Below are positions 25,797 through 35,434 of a stretch of DNA of 64,000 nucleotides, piece after piece (position 1 is the stretch's first letter; each line of letters opens with the position of its first letter). This DNA is from Burkholderiaceae bacterium (GTDB lineage: Bacteria > Pseudomonadota > Gammaproteobacteria > Burkholderiales > Burkholderiaceae_C): contig CAJYPV010000004.1 in assembly GCA_913776825.1 (NCBI GenBank), positions 90,992 to 154,991 on the forward strand, in the 5' to 3' direction. The notes beneath the pieces are model-generated. The model was given only the letters and a program-made list of their open reading frames with translations. It searched no databases and was not told the origin of the DNA. Made by a program: the position numbers and the translations under genes.

Positions 25797-28700
25797 ATGA
25801 CCGAGATGTCCGCCGAGTACCAGGCCCTGGCCGAGTACCGTCCCACCCACAAGGTCCGCTTCGTGACCGCCGCCAGCCTGTTCGACGGGCACGATGCGGC
25901 GATCAACATCATGCGGCGCATCCTGCAGAGCATGGGCGCGGAGGTGATCCATCTGGGTCACAACCGCTCGGTGGATGAAGTCGTCACCGCCGCGCTGCAG
26001 GAAGATGCGCAGGGCATCGCCGTCAGCTCCTATCAAGGCGGGCATGTCGAATACTTCAAATACATGGTCGAGCTGCTGCGCCAGCGCGGCGGCGAGGGCA
26101 TCCAGGTGTTCGGTGGTGGCGGTGGCGTCATCGTGCCGGCCGAGATCCGCGAGCTGAGCGATCAGGGCGTGCGCATCTACAGCCCGGAAGACGGTCAGCG
26201 CATGGGCCTGCAGGGCATGATCGGCGAGATGGTCATGCGCTGTGACCGCGACCTCAGCGCCGACGCGCCGACCCGGCTCGACGCGCTGCAGGGCCACACC
26301 GAAGCCGCCTGGCGCTCGCTCGCGCGCGCCATCACCGCGCTGGAGAACGGCCGGGCCGATCCCGAATTCACCCGCGCGCTGCGCGAAGGCGCCGCGACGC
26401 TTCGCACGCCAGTGCTGGGCATCACCGGCACCGGCGGCGCCGGCAAGTCCAGCCTGACCGATGAGCTGATCCGCCGGCTGCGCCTGGACCAGGACGATGC
26501 CCTGCGCATCGCAGTCATCTCCATTGATCCGTCGCGTCGCAAGAGCGGCGGCGCGCTGCTCGGCGACCGCATCCGCATGAATGCAATCGCGCCCTGGACC
26601 GCCGCCGGCCACCTGGCGGGCGGACAGCGCGTGTTCATGCGCTCTCTGGCGACGCGTGATTTCGGATCCGAGATTTCCAAGGCGCTGCCGGACGTGATTG
26701 CCGCCGCCAAAGTGGCCGGCTTCGATCTGGTCATCGTCGAGACCTCCGGCATCGGTCAGGGCGACGCCGCCATCGTGCCGCATGTCGATGTGCCGATGTA
26801 TGTGATGACGCCGGAATTCGGCGCGGCCAGCCAGCTCGAGAAGATCGACATGCTGGACTTCGCCGAGTTCGTCGCCATCAACAAGTTCGACCGCAAGGGC
26901 GCGGCCGATGCCTGGCGCGATGTCGCCAAGCAGGTGCAGCGCAACCAGGAAGCGTGGGGCAAGCGCGCCGAGGAACTGCCGGTCTTCGGCACCATGGCCA
27001 GCCGCTTCAACGATGACGGCGTGACCGCGCTCTATCAGGCGCTGAAGCCGCGCCTCGCGTCGCTGGGCCTGACGCTGCGTGACGGCCGGTTGGCGGCCAC
27101 CACCACCCGCTTCAGCACCCATCAAACCCCAATCGTGCCGCCGGCGCGTGCGCGCTATCTGGCCGAGATCTCGGACACGGTGCGTGCCTACAAGCGGCGC
27201 GCCCGCGCACAGGCCCGTCTGGCCCGCGAGATCCAGCAGTTGACCGCCAGCGCCGCGATGCTCGGCGAGGCGGGATCGGCAGGATCGACCGACCTGGCCT
27301 CCACGGAGGCGACGAACGCCTCCACCGCATCCACCGCCTCTGCCACGTCCGCAGCGTCGATCGCGGCGCTCACCGCGCTGGCCTCGGCCCGCCAGGCGCG
27401 GCTGGATGCGGATGCCCGGCAACTGCTCGCACAGTGGCCGGCGATGCAGCAGGCCTATGCGGGCGACGAGTACGTGGTGAAGATCCGCGACAAGGAGATT
27501 CGCACCGCGCTGGTGTCGACCTCGCTGTCCGGCACCAAGGTGCGCAAGGTCGTGCTGCCGACCTATGAAGACCAGGGTGAGCTGCTGAAGTGGCTGATGC
27601 TGGAAAACGTGCCGGGCAGCTTCCCCTACACCGCAGGCGTGTTCGCCTTCAAACGCGAGGGCGAGGACCCGACCCGCATGTTCGCCGGCGAGGGCGATGC
27701 CTTCCGCACCAATCGTCGTTTCAAGCTGGTGTCCGAAGGGCTGCCGGCCAAGCGGCTGTCCACCGCCTTTGATTCGGTGACCCTCTATGGCGCCGATCCC
27801 GCGCCGCGGCCGGACATCTACGGCAAGGTCGGCAACTCCGGCGTCAGCATCGCGACGCTGGACGACATGAAGGTGCTCTACGACGGCTTCGATCTCTGCC
27901 ATCCGACGACCTCGGTGTCGATGACCATCAACGGCCCGGCGCCGAGCATCCTGGCGATGTTCATGAACACCGCGATCGACCAGCAGCTGACGAAGTTCAA
28001 GTCGGACAACGGCCGCGACCCGACGGCGGACGAGACCGCCAAGATCCGCGCCTGGGTGCTGGCCAATGTGCGGGGCACGGTGCAGGCGGACATCCTGAAG
28101 GAAGACCAGGGACAGAACACCTGCATCTTCTCGACCGAGTTCTCGCTGAAGGTGATGGGCGACATCGCGCAGTACTTCGTGCACCACAACGTGCGCAACT
28201 TCTACTCGGTGTCGATCAGCGGCTATCACATCGCCGAGGCGGGCGCGAACCCAATCTCGCAGCTGGCGTTCACGCTGTCCAACGGCTTCACCTTCGTCGA
28301 GGCCTATCTGGCGCGGGGCATGCACATCGATGACTTCGCCCCCAACCTGAGCTTCTTCTTCAGCAACGGCATGGACCCGGAGTACACCGTGCTGGGTCGG
28401 GTGGCGCGCCGCATCTGGGCGGTGGCGATGCGCGACAAGTACGGTGCGAATGACCGCAGCCAGAAGTTGAAATATCACATCCAGACCTCGGGGCGCAGCC
28501 TGCATGCGCAGGAAATCGCCTTCAACGACATCCGCACCACGCTGCAGGCGCTGATCGCGATCTACGACAACTGCAACTCGCTGCACACCAATGCGTATGA
28601 CGAGGCCATCACCACGCCGACGGAGGAATCCGTGCGCCGCGCGATGGCGATCCAGCTGATCATCAACCGCGAGTGGGGCCTGGCGAAGAACGAGAACCCG

Positions 28701-29171
28701 AGCCAGGGCGCCTTCATCATCGACGAGCTGACCGAGCTGGTCGAGGAAGCGGTGCTGGCCGAATTCGAGCGCATCGCCGAGCGCGGGGGCGTGCTGGGCG
28801 CGATGGAGACGGGCTATCAGCGCGGCAAGATCCAGGAGGAGTCGATGCACTACGAGATGCTCAAGCACACCGGCGAGTATCCGATCATCGGCGTCAACAC
28901 CTTCCGAAATCCCCACGGCGATCCGGTGTCCGAGCACATCGAACTGGCGCGCTCGACCGAGGACGAGAAGCAAAGCCAGCTCGCCCGCCTGGCGGCCTTC
29001 CATGCGGCGCATGCGGAGGAAGCGCCGGCCATGCTGCAACGGCTGCAGCAGGCGGTGATCGACAACGGCAATGTGTTCGATGTGCTGATGGACGCGGTGC
29101 GGGTGTGCTCGCTCGGACAGATCACCGCCGCGCTGTTCGAAGTCGGCGGACAGTACCGGCGCAGCATGTAA
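25797..29171 (+). CDS. icmF: Fused isobutyryl-CoA mutase (IcmF-type methylmalonyl-CoA mutase family)
   Basis: Adenosylcobalamin-dependent mutase interconverting isobutyryl- and butyryl-CoA, with its G-protein chaperone built in. Order: B12-binding domain (residues about 10-145, [13 protein letters not shown] with the cobalt-ligating His), MeaB-like GTPase (Walker [10 protein letters not shown] near 215, NKFD near 362), a linker, then the large substrate-binding TIM barrel (from about 560 to 1124). The linker contains an Ala/Ser/Thr-rich insert at about 488-531 that looks expendable. The ATG at 25797 has GGAGA upstream. The length of 1124 residues is slightly above the family norm because of the insert. 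It stands alone and is probably controlled through the palindrome at 25684. Confidence 0.95.
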   Translation: MTEMSAEYQALAEYRPTHKVRFVTAASLFDGHDAAINIMRRILQSMGAEVIHLGHNRSVDEVVTAALQEDAQGIAVSSYQGGHVEYFKYMVELLRQRGGEGIQVFGGGGGVIVPAEIRELSDQGVRIYSPEDGQRMGLQGMIGEMVMRCDRDLSADAPTRLDALQGHTEAAWRSLARAITALENGRADPEFTRALREGAATLRTPVLGITGTGGAGKSSLTDELIRRLRLDQDDALRIAVISIDPSRRKSGGALLGDRIRMNAIAPWTAAGHLAGGQRVFMRSLATRDFGSEISKALPDVIAAAKVAGFDLVIVETSGIGQGDAAIVPHVDVPMYVMTPEFGAASQLEKIDMLDFAEFVAINKFDRKGAADAWRDVAKQVQRNQEAWGKRAEELPVFGTMASRFNDDGVTALYQALKPRLASLGLTLRDGRLAATTTRFSTHQTPIVPPARARYLAEISDTVRAYKRRARAQARLAREIQQLTASAAMLGEAGSAGSTDLASTEATNASTASTASATSAASIAALTALASARQARLDADARQLLAQWPAMQQAYAGDEYVVKIRDKEIRTALVSTSLSGTKVRKVVLPTYEDQGELLKWLMLENVPGSFPYTAGVFAFKREGEDPTRMFAGEGDAFRTNRRFKLVSEGLPAKRLSTAFDSVTLYGADPAPRPDIYGKVGNSGVSIATLDDMKVLYDGFDLCHPTTSVSMTINGPAPSILAMFMNTAIDQQLTKFKSDNGRDPTADETAKIRAWVLANVRGTVQADILKEDQGQNTCIFSTEFSLKVMGDIAQYFVHHNVRNFYSVSISGYHIAEAGANPISQLAFTLSNGFTFVEAYLARGMHIDDFAPNLSFFFSNGMDPEYTVLGRVARRIWAVAMRDKYGANDRSQKLKYHIQTSGRSLHAQEIAFNDIRTTLQALIAIYDNCNSLHTNAYDEAITTPTEESVRRAMAIQLIINREWGLAKNENPSQGAFIIDELTELVEEAVLAEFERIAERGGVLGAMETGYQRGKIQEESMHYEMLKHTGEYPIIGVNTFRNPHGDPVSEHIELARSTEDEKQSQLARLAAFHAAHAEEAPAMLQRLQQAVIDNGNVFDVLMDAVRVCSLGQITAALFEVGGQYRRSM

Positions 29172-29176
29172 GGCGA

Positions 29177-29211
29177 GCGCTCGGAGGTGGTGGGTCACCA
29201 CCGCCGAGCGC
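29177..29211 (+). terminator. Hairpin after icmF, probable terminator
   Basis: GCGCTCGG pairs with CCGAGCGC, with an inner GGTGG/CCACC stem, starting six bases after the icmF stop. No T-run follows, so termination may be Rho-assisted. Confidence 0.45.
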
Positions 29212-29296
29212 AAGAACGCGCAAGGACATCAGGCAAGGCCTGGCCCCACGCTGCGAGCGTCAGCCGGGCGAGCCTGCGCGACCCGACGTGATCGGC

Positions 29297-29332
29297 GGCA
29301 TCGAGGGCATCGAGGGCATCGAGGGCATCGAT
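29297..29332. repeat. Four copies of the 9-bp unit GGCATCGAG
   Basis: Three exact GGCATCGAG units and a fourth ending in T lie in the gap between icmF and the next gene. Such short in-phase tandem repeats can change copy number. Confidence 0.8.
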
Positions 29333-29413
29333 CGTTTCGACATCGTCGGTCGTGCTGAACAAGCTCGGAAGCGCTGGCACTGACGGGACCTCACAGGCCT
29401 TGAAGGATTGCCG

Positions 29414-30595
29414 ATGTCGCCGTTCACCACCCTGCCCCTTGCGCGGCCCGATCTCATCAGCGACTCGGTCCCGCCGCCGTTGCCGGAACAGCCGCCGGTG
29501 GGGCATCCGACGCCGATGGTCCTGTTGCATGCGCAGTTGACCGCGCAACGCGGTCCGGTGGCAGATCTGCGGACCATTTCCGCCGATGCCCTGAGGGATG
29601 TTTCCGACGATGAGCTGAGCATCTTCTCCATCGCGCCGCACACGACCCACCTGCTGTTGCCGCCGCGCTGTCCGGTTCGGGTGATCGACCATCTGCTGTC
29701 GCGCATGCCGCATCTGGAGGCACTGAGCGCACCGGACCAGCGGCCCGACGATCGTGTGCTCGATCTGCGGCCGGCGCATCGCCTGCGGCTGTTTCACACC
29801 ACCTTCGGCAGCGCGCTGCCGTTTACCGGCGATGTGCCCATGCTGCTCACCTCACTCGCCGATCTGCCGGAGCCCGTGCCGCCAACGACGTCGACACATC
29901 GGGCCCATGCGGCGGAAGGTGGCCGGGTCCGCAGAGCCGATCGGGATCCGCACCGTGACATCGACCCGTCCTGGCCGCTGTCGCTGCTGCAACAGGTCGG
30001 TCATCCCGGGTGCCGGATCGTGCTGCCGCATGACGCGGACATCGAACTGCTGGATGCGAGGCTGCGCGCGATGATGGACCGCGTGGTCGCGGCGGTCCAG
30101 GCGCATCGGAAAAGTCCGGCGCTGCGGGGCGTCGCCCCGGCGGTCGCCCGCTGGAGCAACAACGACATGCATCATCTGCGGCGATCGCTGCTGGTGGTGC
30201 CGCATGAGTTGCTGCCGCCCCAAGCCGCGGATTTCGTCCAAGGCTGGTTGCGGAAGTTGGACCACGCCCTTGAGCACCTGCGCGTGGATCTGGGGCGCGG
30301 CGCGCTGCCGGAAATCCGCGACATGTTGAAGCTCCAGCGGAAACGGGCCAGTGAGCTGATGGCGGTGCAGCCGTGGCGCGAGCAGCCGGTCACCCTCCTC
30401 GAATCGCTGCTCGCCAGCCAGGTCGAGGAAGACGAGCCGCCCGAGCCGGCGCCGCGCACCGTGTTTTTCACACGGACCGCTGACGGGCAGCTGATTCCGC
30501 GCGCCACTGAATCCGAGCCCGTTCGCCGACATGCGCGGCTCGACGAGGTCGATCAGAGCGGCACTTCTGCTCAATCGCGCTGGAAAAGCGTGTAA
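29414..30595 (+). CDS. Unrecognised protein of 393 residues
   Basis: I do not recognise this protein. It starts at an ATG six bases after AAGGA. It has no signal peptide or membrane segment and no enzyme motif. It is rich in Leu, Arg, Pro and His, with a Pro-rich N-terminus (PPPLPEQPPVGHP) and helical, charged segments later (DFVQGWLRKLDHALEHLRVD, LKLQRKRASELM). The antisense frames are also open, but the initiation signal and length favour the plus strand. It lies between icmF and an MCP gene in the same direction. A cytoplasmic or secreted effector-type role is possible but unsupported. Confidence 0.6.
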   Translation: MSPFTTLPLARPDLISDSVPPPLPEQPPVGHPTPMVLLHAQLTAQRGPVADLRTISADALRDVSDDELSIFSIAPHTTHLLLPPRCPVRVIDHLLSRMPHLEALSAPDQRPDDRVLDLRPAHRLRLFHTTFGSALPFTGDVPMLLTSLADLPEPVPPTTSTHRAHAAEGGRVRRADRDPHRDIDPSWPLSLLQQVGHPGCRIVLPHDADIELLDARLRAMMDRVVAAVQAHRKSPALRGVAPAVARWSNNDMHHLRRSLLVVPHELLPPQAADFVQGWLRKLDHALEHLRVDLGRGALPEIRDMLKLQRKRASELMAVQPWREQPVTLLESLLASQVEEDEPPEPAPRTVFFTRTADGQLIPRATESEPVRRHARLDEVDQSGTSAQSRWKSV

Positions 30596-30681
30596 CGACG
30601 GGCCTTGGCGGCTGTTGGCCGTCTTGTTGGGCGAAATCGCGACTCCCATAATCGACCGACACAACGTTGTTGGGGGTCGCG

Positions 30682-32229
30682 ATGGTCCAGACACTGAACC
30701 GGATGAAGATCACGACGCTGCTGCAGCTGGGCTTCGCGGCCGTGCTGCTGATGGCGGCGCTCATGACGGGCGTGGGCGTCTACAAGCTGCGCGAAATGGT
30801 GCGGCTCAGCGACGAACTCACCGTGCAGGAACAACGCCGACTGATGGCCACCGAATGGTTCGGCGCCACCGAGTTGAATCTCACCCGCGTCATGGCGCTG
30901 GCCAAGTCCGGCGGGCAGGCGGATCTCACCGCGTTCATGACGCCGTTGATGACGCAGACCACCGATCGCATCAACAAGATGCAAGAGGCGCTCGACAAGT
31001 CCATCACCGACAAGGAACAGCGTGAGCAACTGCCGGTCGTGGCCGAAGCGCGCCAGCGCTATGTGACGCTGCGCAAGGGCGTGATGGACACCATCAAGCG
31101 CGATCCGGTGGCGGGCGCACAGCAGGTGGACCAGACGCTGGCGCCGGCGGCGGCAGCGTACCTTGCCTCCGTGCGCAAGCTGGTGGACCTGATTGCGGAA
31201 GACGCCGATGCCTTTGCGGTGGCGCAGCGCGGTCAGGCCTCTCAGGCTGCGGCCACGATGCTGATCCTGACCGGGCTGGCGATTGCGCTGGGCGCCGTGA
31301 TCGCGTGGCGCATCACGGGCTCGGTCCGGGCACCGATGGTGCAGGAGGGCGAGGTGGCGAAGACGATTGCCAGCGGCGATCTGAGCCGGGACATCCGGGT
31401 GGAGCGCAGCGATGAGATCGGCGTGTTGCTGCAGCAGCTCAGCCTGATGCAGGACTCGTTGCGCCGGATGGTGAGCCAGGTCCGCGAGGGCACGGAAACC
31501 ATCAATGTGGCCACGCAGGAGATCGCCACCGGCAATCACGACCTCTCGGCGCGGACCGAGGCCACCGCGTCCAACCTTCAGCAGACGGCGTCCTCGATGG
31601 AGGAGCTGACCGGCACGGTGGCGCACACGGCCACGTCGGCGCAGCAGGCCAACGACCTGGTCAGTGCCACGCGGGAATCGGCCTCCAAGGGCGGCGTGGT
31701 GGTGAGCGAGGTGGTGGCGGTGATGCAGGAGATCGAGCACAGCTCGAAGCGGATCAACGACATCATCGGTGTCATCGATGGCATCGCTTTCCAGACCAAC
31801 ATCCTGGCCTTGAACGCGGCGGTGGAAGCCGCTCGCGCCGGTGAGCAGGGTCGCGGCTTCGCGGTGGTCGCGGGTGAAGTGCGCGCGCTGGCGCAGCGCA
31901 GCGCGTCGGCCGCTCGCGAGATCAAGACGCTGATTGGCGACAACGTCACGCGGGTCGAGTCCGGCACGCGGCTGGTGCGGGATGCAGGCGAGACCATGGG
32001 CGAGATCGTCCAGGGCGTTCGACGCGTGGCCGACATCGTCGGCGAAATTGCGACCGCCGCCTCGGAACAGAACGATGGCATCGGGCAGGTGAATGTGGCG
32101 GTTCAGCGGCTCGATGAAATGACGCAGCAGAACGCGGCACTGGTCGAGGAATCCGCTGCGGCGGCCGGCTCGTTGCGGACGCAGGCCGAGAGCCTGAATC
32201 AGCTGGTGAGCACCTTCCGATTGGCGTGA
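30682..32229 (+). CDS. Methyl-accepting chemotaxis protein
   Basis: Class I chemoreceptor, 515 residues: TM1 at about 12-33 ([19 protein letters not shown]), a periplasmic four-helix-bundle-type sensor to about 190, TM2 at about 192-212, HAMP, and a signalling domain with the hairpin tip [20 protein letters not shown]. Unlike the MCP at 10932 it ends directly after the helices (LVSTFRLA), without tail or docking pentapeptide. The ATG at 30682 has GGGGG upstream at suitable spacing; a TTG at 30667 and an ATG at 30703 are alternatives. The signalling domain is nearly identical to that of the first MCP, so the two probably share one array. Confidence 0.94.
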   Translation: MVQTLNRMKITTLLQLGFAAVLLMAALMTGVGVYKLREMVRLSDELTVQEQRRLMATEWFGATELNLTRVMALAKSGGQADLTAFMTPLMTQTTDRINKMQEALDKSITDKEQREQLPVVAEARQRYVTLRKGVMDTIKRDPVAGAQQVDQTLAPAAAAYLASVRKLVDLIAEDADAFAVAQRGQASQAAATMLILTGLAIALGAVIAWRITGSVRAPMVQEGEVAKTIASGDLSRDIRVERSDEIGVLLQQLSLMQDSLRRMVSQVREGTETINVATQEIATGNHDLSARTEATASNLQQTASSMEELTGTVAHTATSAQQANDLVSATRESASKGGVVVSEVVAVMQEIEHSSKRINDIIGVIDGIAFQTNILALNAAVEAARAGEQGRGFAVVAGEVRALAQRSASAAREIKTLIGDNVTRVESGTRLVRDAGETMGEIVQGVRRVADIVGEIATAASEQNDGIGQVNVAVQRLDEMTQQNAALVEESAAAAGSLRTQAESLNQLVSTFRLA

Positions 32230-32320
32230 CGCTGCGTTGAGGTCATCGCGGTTGCGCGGTGTGGGCGGCGGCGGCTCTGGTGCGGGGGGTCGTTGTGCGG
32301 TCGACCGAGCGCGGCCGGCC

Positions 32321-32392
32321 AAGCCCGTGGCCCGCTTCGCTCAGGCGCTCCGCATTCGCTTCGCGAGCCACGGGCTTGACCGTCCCGATGCA
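32321..32392. repeat. Hairpin repeat A, copy 1
   Basis: AAGCCCGTGGC pairs with GCCACGGGCTT around a GCTTCGCTCAGGCG-type loop. It recurs at 33973-34053. It lies between the MCP gene and chaA, with no coding potential recognised. Confidence 0.8.
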
Positions 32393-32425
32393 CCGAGCCC
32401 TATGCCGTGAAGACGGTGGCTGCGC

Positions 32426-32456
32426 GTCATGTCATGTCATGTCATCTCATGTCATG
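32426..32456. repeat. Pentanucleotide microsatellite (GTCAT)6
   Basis: Six consecutive GTCAT units, one of them CTCAT, followed by another G. It lies in non-coding sequence between repeats A and B. Confidence 0.85.
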
Positions 32457-32470
32457 CCACTCGAAGTCCG

Positions 32471-32592
32471 AGGCCCGATCCGCTCGGTGATTCGAGCGTG
32501 AGGGGCCGCCCCGCCTGGGAGTGAATGTGAAACGCCTGAACGGACAGGCGGGGCGGCTCCTCACGCTCACGCGCCATTCGTGGCACCGAGCG
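32471..32592. repeat. Long hairpin repeat B, copy 1
   Basis: A 122-base element that folds into a stem of about 24 pairs (GAGCGTGAGG..CCGCCCCGCCTG with its complement) around a 27-base loop, plus an outer CTCGGTG/CACCGAG stem. It ends 23 bases from the chaA stop. Copy 2 is at 33851. Confidence 0.88.
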
Positions 32593-32614
32593 GCAACGCC
32601 CCGACCCGTCGCGA

Positions 32615-33727
32615 TCAGGGGACGATCGCCAGGAACAGGAACACCACGAAGACCACCATGTGCACCGCACCCTGCAGCACGGTCGCCCGGCCGCCGGCCA
32701 GGGTGAGACCGCCCACGATGAAGGTGAGGAACAGCAACACCATGCTCACCGGCGACAGGCCCAACACCAGCGAGTGCGGGAACAGCGGCGACAGCACGGC
32801 CACCGTCGGGATGGTCAGGCCGATGCTGGCGAGCCCCGATCCCAGCGCCAGGTTCAGGCTGGTTTGAAGTCGGTTGTGCAACGCCGCACGGACCGCCGCG
32901 AGCGTCTCCGGCAGCAGCACCAGCAACGCCACGATCACGCCCACCAACGAGGGCGGAGCGCCGATCGCATGCACGCCGCGCTCGATCGTCGGAGCCAGCA
33001 GTTTGGCCAGGCCCACGACCCCGACCAGGCAGCCCAGCAGCAGCATCACGCTCACTCCGGCCACGCGCCAGCTGGGTGGGTCGGCGTGGATGTCCTGATC
33101 GTCCAGGCCGGCCACCGGCAGGAAGTAGTCGCGATGCCGAACCGCCTGCACGAACACGAAGGCGCCATAAAGCACCAGCGACACCACGCCGGCGAAAAGC
33201 AGTTGGGAACGGGAGAAGGTCGGTCCGGCCGAGCTGGTCGTGAAGGTCGGCAGGACCAGCGTCAGGACGGACAAGGCCGCCAGCACCGCGAGCGTCGGAC
33301 TGGTGCCTTCGACGCGAAACGCCAGCACCTGATGGCGCAAGCCGCCCACCAGGATGCACAGACCCAGCACCCCGTTGCAGACGATCATGATCGCGGAGAA
33401 CACCGTGTCTCTCGCGAGCGTGTTGGTGGCCTCGCCACCGGCCAGCATCAGTGACACGATCAGCGCCACTTCGATGATGGTCACGGCCACCGCCAGCACC
33501 AGCGATCCATACGGTTCGCCGACGCGGTGGGCCACCACTTCCGCATGGTGGACCGCCGCCAGCACGGCGGCGATCAGCAAGGCGCTGACCAGCGACAGCA
33601 CCAGCGCACCACTGCCATCTGCCAGACCCAACAGCGCGCCAATCGCCGCGACCGGCGCAATCAGCGTCCACAAGGGCAAGGCCGCCGGCAGGCGGAAGGA
33701 CATCGAGCGTGAGTTCTTGGCTTGCAT
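32615..33727 (-). CDS. chaA: Calcium/sodium/potassium:proton antiporter, ChaA family
   Basis: Inner-membrane cation/H+ antiporter of the CaCA superfamily, about 370 residues with about eleven hydrophobic segments. The two conserved acidic repeats are visible: VAHRVGEPYGSLVLAVAVTI plus IEVALIVSLML in the first half, and LLVLLPETLAAVRAALHN in the second, matching E. coli ChaA. The starts at 33739, 33727 and 33703 are all possible; none has a good ribosome binding site. The gene is bracketed by copies of repeats A and B on both sides. Confidence 0.9.
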   Translation of the reverse strand: MQAKNSRSMSFRLPAALPLWTLIAPVAAIGALLGLADGSGALVLSLVSALLIAAVLAAVHHAEVVAHRVGEPYGSLVLAVAVTIIEVALIVSLMLAGGEATNTLARDTVFSAIMIVCNGVLGLCILVGGLRHQVLAFRVEGTSPTLAVLAALSVLTLVLPTFTTSSAGPTFSRSQLLFAGVVSLVLYGAFVFVQAVRHRDYFLPVAGLDDQDIHADPPSWRVAGVSVMLLLGCLVGVVGLAKLLAPTIERGVHAIGAPPSLVGVIVALLVLLPETLAAVRAALHNRLQTSLNLALGSGLASIGLTIPTVAVLSPLFPHSLVLGLSPVSMVLLFLTFIVGGLTLAGGRATVLQGAVHMVVFVVFLFLAIVP

Positions 33728-33850
33728 GAGACCAAGCATAGACGACGGGTCTCGGCATCACGGTCCAAGCGCATCGAGGCTCGCCCGACCGCCCTGCACG
33801 CGAGGCCGTTCAACACGCTGTTCCGGTCCGCTCGGTGATTCGACGCCCCA

Positions 33851-33972
33851 AGGCCCGATCCACTCGGTGATTCGAGCGCGAGGGGCCGCCCCGCCTGGGA
33901 GTGAATGTGAAACGCCTGAACGGACAGGCGGGGCGGTCCCTCGCGCTCACGCGCCATTCGTGACACCGAGCG
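33851..33972. repeat. Long hairpin repeat B, copy 2
   Basis: Same 122-base element as 32471-32592, in the same orientation, with a handful of substitutions. One pair in the stem changes from T-A to C-G on both arms (GCGTGAGG/CCTCACGC to GCGCGAGG/CCTCGCGC), so the stem is preserved. A partial duplicate of its outer edge (GCTCGGTGATTCG) lies just upstream at 33829. Confidence 0.88.
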
Positions 33973-34053
33973 GGGACGGTCAAGCCCGCGGCCCGCTTCG
34001 CTCAGGCGCTCCGCATTCGCTCCGCGGGCCACGGGCTTGACCGTCCCGATGCA
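33973..34053. repeat. Hairpin repeat A, copy 2
   Basis: GGGACGGTCAAGCCCG pairs perfectly with CGGGCTTGACCGTCCC. It directly abuts repeat B copy 2, whereas at the other side of chaA the order is A then B. Confidence 0.82.
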
Positions 34054-34096
34054 AGGAGGTTCCGCAAGCCGAAGGCCGCAGCGCCCGCACCTGCCA

Positions 34097-35308
34097 TCAA
34101 CAAGCCGCCCCACGCCGCACACCCGCCACCGGCTGCATCGGCCCGTCATAGATGTGCACCCGGTTCCGCCCGCCATCCTTGGCACAGTAGAGCGCGCGAT
34201 CGGCGAGGCTGAAGAGCAGTTCGGCGGTCATCGCCGTGTCGGGCTGCGCCACCGAGATCCCCGCCGAGACGGTCAATCCGAATGGCCGCCCCTCCTCGTC
34301 CGAGAGCACCAGCGCCGCGACCGCCACCCGGATCTGCTCGACCAGTTGACGAGCCCCCGCCGCATCGGTCGCCGGCAGCACCAGACCGAATTCCTCGCCG
34401 CCCCAGCGCCCCACCACATCGGACGCCCGCAAGCGCAAGCGGACTTCCTGGGCGAACGCCCGCAGCGCGGCATCGCCGGCGCGGTGGCCGTGGCCGTCGT
34501 TGACATCCTTGAAGTGATCGAGATCCAGCAGCACGAAAGCCACCGGCGTGTGCTCCCGCCGGCCGCGCTCCAGCTCGTGACGCAGCAAGGCATCGGCGGT
34601 GCCGCGGTTCAGGCAGCCGGTCAGCGCATCGGTGCAGGCCATGTCTTCCATGCGGCGGGCGATCCGCTCGAAGTTGGCCAGCACGAAGCCAAAGCCGGCG
34701 CCGATGAGGCAGATGAAGCTGAAGAGGAAGGTCAGCCCCTGGCCCAGGCTGCTTTGCATGATGTCGAGGTACTCGCCCGGATTGAGCATCGCGTGGACCG
34801 AGCGCAGCATCAGGCTCGCCGCCGCCGCCACCAGCGTCAAGCCGACCGAGCGCAACGACGCTTCCTCGCGCCAGCCCTTGCCCAGCAGCACGATGATGGC
34901 CGGCATCAGCAAGGCCGCAAACACCAGCGAGATCGCGCTCGTGCGCAGCGCCAGCGGCCAGCTCAGCATCCAGGCCGTCATCGCCCAGGCCACACCCGGC
35001 GCGAACCACCACAGCCAGCGAGGCAGCGACCGCCCCAGCACATGCCGATAAATGGCCTCGTTGTAGATGACCAGCCCGAGCGCGATCAACCCATTGCCGA
35101 ACACCGCCGACAGCCACAACGGCAGCACCAGCCGCCCCGCCAACAACGCGAAGCCCAACAGCAGCGACCAGGACCCCCAGGTCCAGATGCCCAGATCCAG
35201 GAACTGCAACCGGCTCCGCTGCGCCATCCACAGTTGCAACCCGAGCATGGCGAAGCCGCTCAGCAGAGCCAGCATCAGGGTCGGGATGTGGATCGTCAAG
35301 GGCGGCAT
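34097..35308 (-). CDS. Membrane-bound diguanylate cyclase (GGDEF)
   Basis: 403-residue protein with six or seven N-terminal hydrophobic segments (about residues 5-215) and a C-terminal GGDEF domain. The active-site motif is GGEEF at 303-307, preceded by RASD five residues earlier, which is the RxxD inhibitory site, so both synthesis and product inhibition of c-di-GMP are likely. The ATG at 35308 begins MPPLTIHIPTLMLALL just before the first membrane segment. The sensory signal is unknown. It is separated from DUF72 by 126 bases on the same strand. Confidence 0.93.
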   Translation of the reverse strand: MPPLTIHIPTLMLALLSGFAMLGLQLWMAQRSRLQFLDLGIWTWGSWSLLLGFALLAGRLVLPLWLSAVFGNGLIALGLVIYNEAIYRHVLGRSLPRWLWWFAPGVAWAMTAWMLSWPLALRTSAISLVFAALLMPAIIVLLGKGWREEASLRSVGLTLVAAAASLMLRSVHAMLNPGEYLDIMQSSLGQGLTFLFSFICLIGAGFGFVLANFERIARRMEDMACTDALTGCLNRGTADALLRHELERGRREHTPVAFVLLDLDHFKDVNDGHGHRAGDAALRAFAQEVRLRLRASDVVGRWGGEEFGLVLPATDAAGARQLVEQIRVAVAALVLSDEEGRPFGLTVSAGISVAQPDTAMTAELLFSLADRALYCAKDGGRNRVHIYDGPMQPVAGVRRGAAC

Positions 35309-35434
35309 ACGCCCAAAGTGTAGGCAGCCCACGGGCGCCGCCACTGGGGAATTCGCGGAGAGGACACCGATTGAGGCGGCAAGTCGGCAAGCGCGCAACG
35401 CCCTGCCGCCCCGCACGCCCGGGCGACGTCGGGG

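Noticed and set aside
25686..29213. A 1175-codon minus-strand frame opposite icmF
   Set aside because: icmF is unmistakable on the plus strand, and the antisense protein has shadow-type composition and no motif.
29852..30694. A 280-codon minus-strand frame opposite the unrecognised gene at 29414
   Set aside because: It has no ribosome binding site and runs into the MCP promoter region; the plus-strand gene has better signals, though neither product is recognised.
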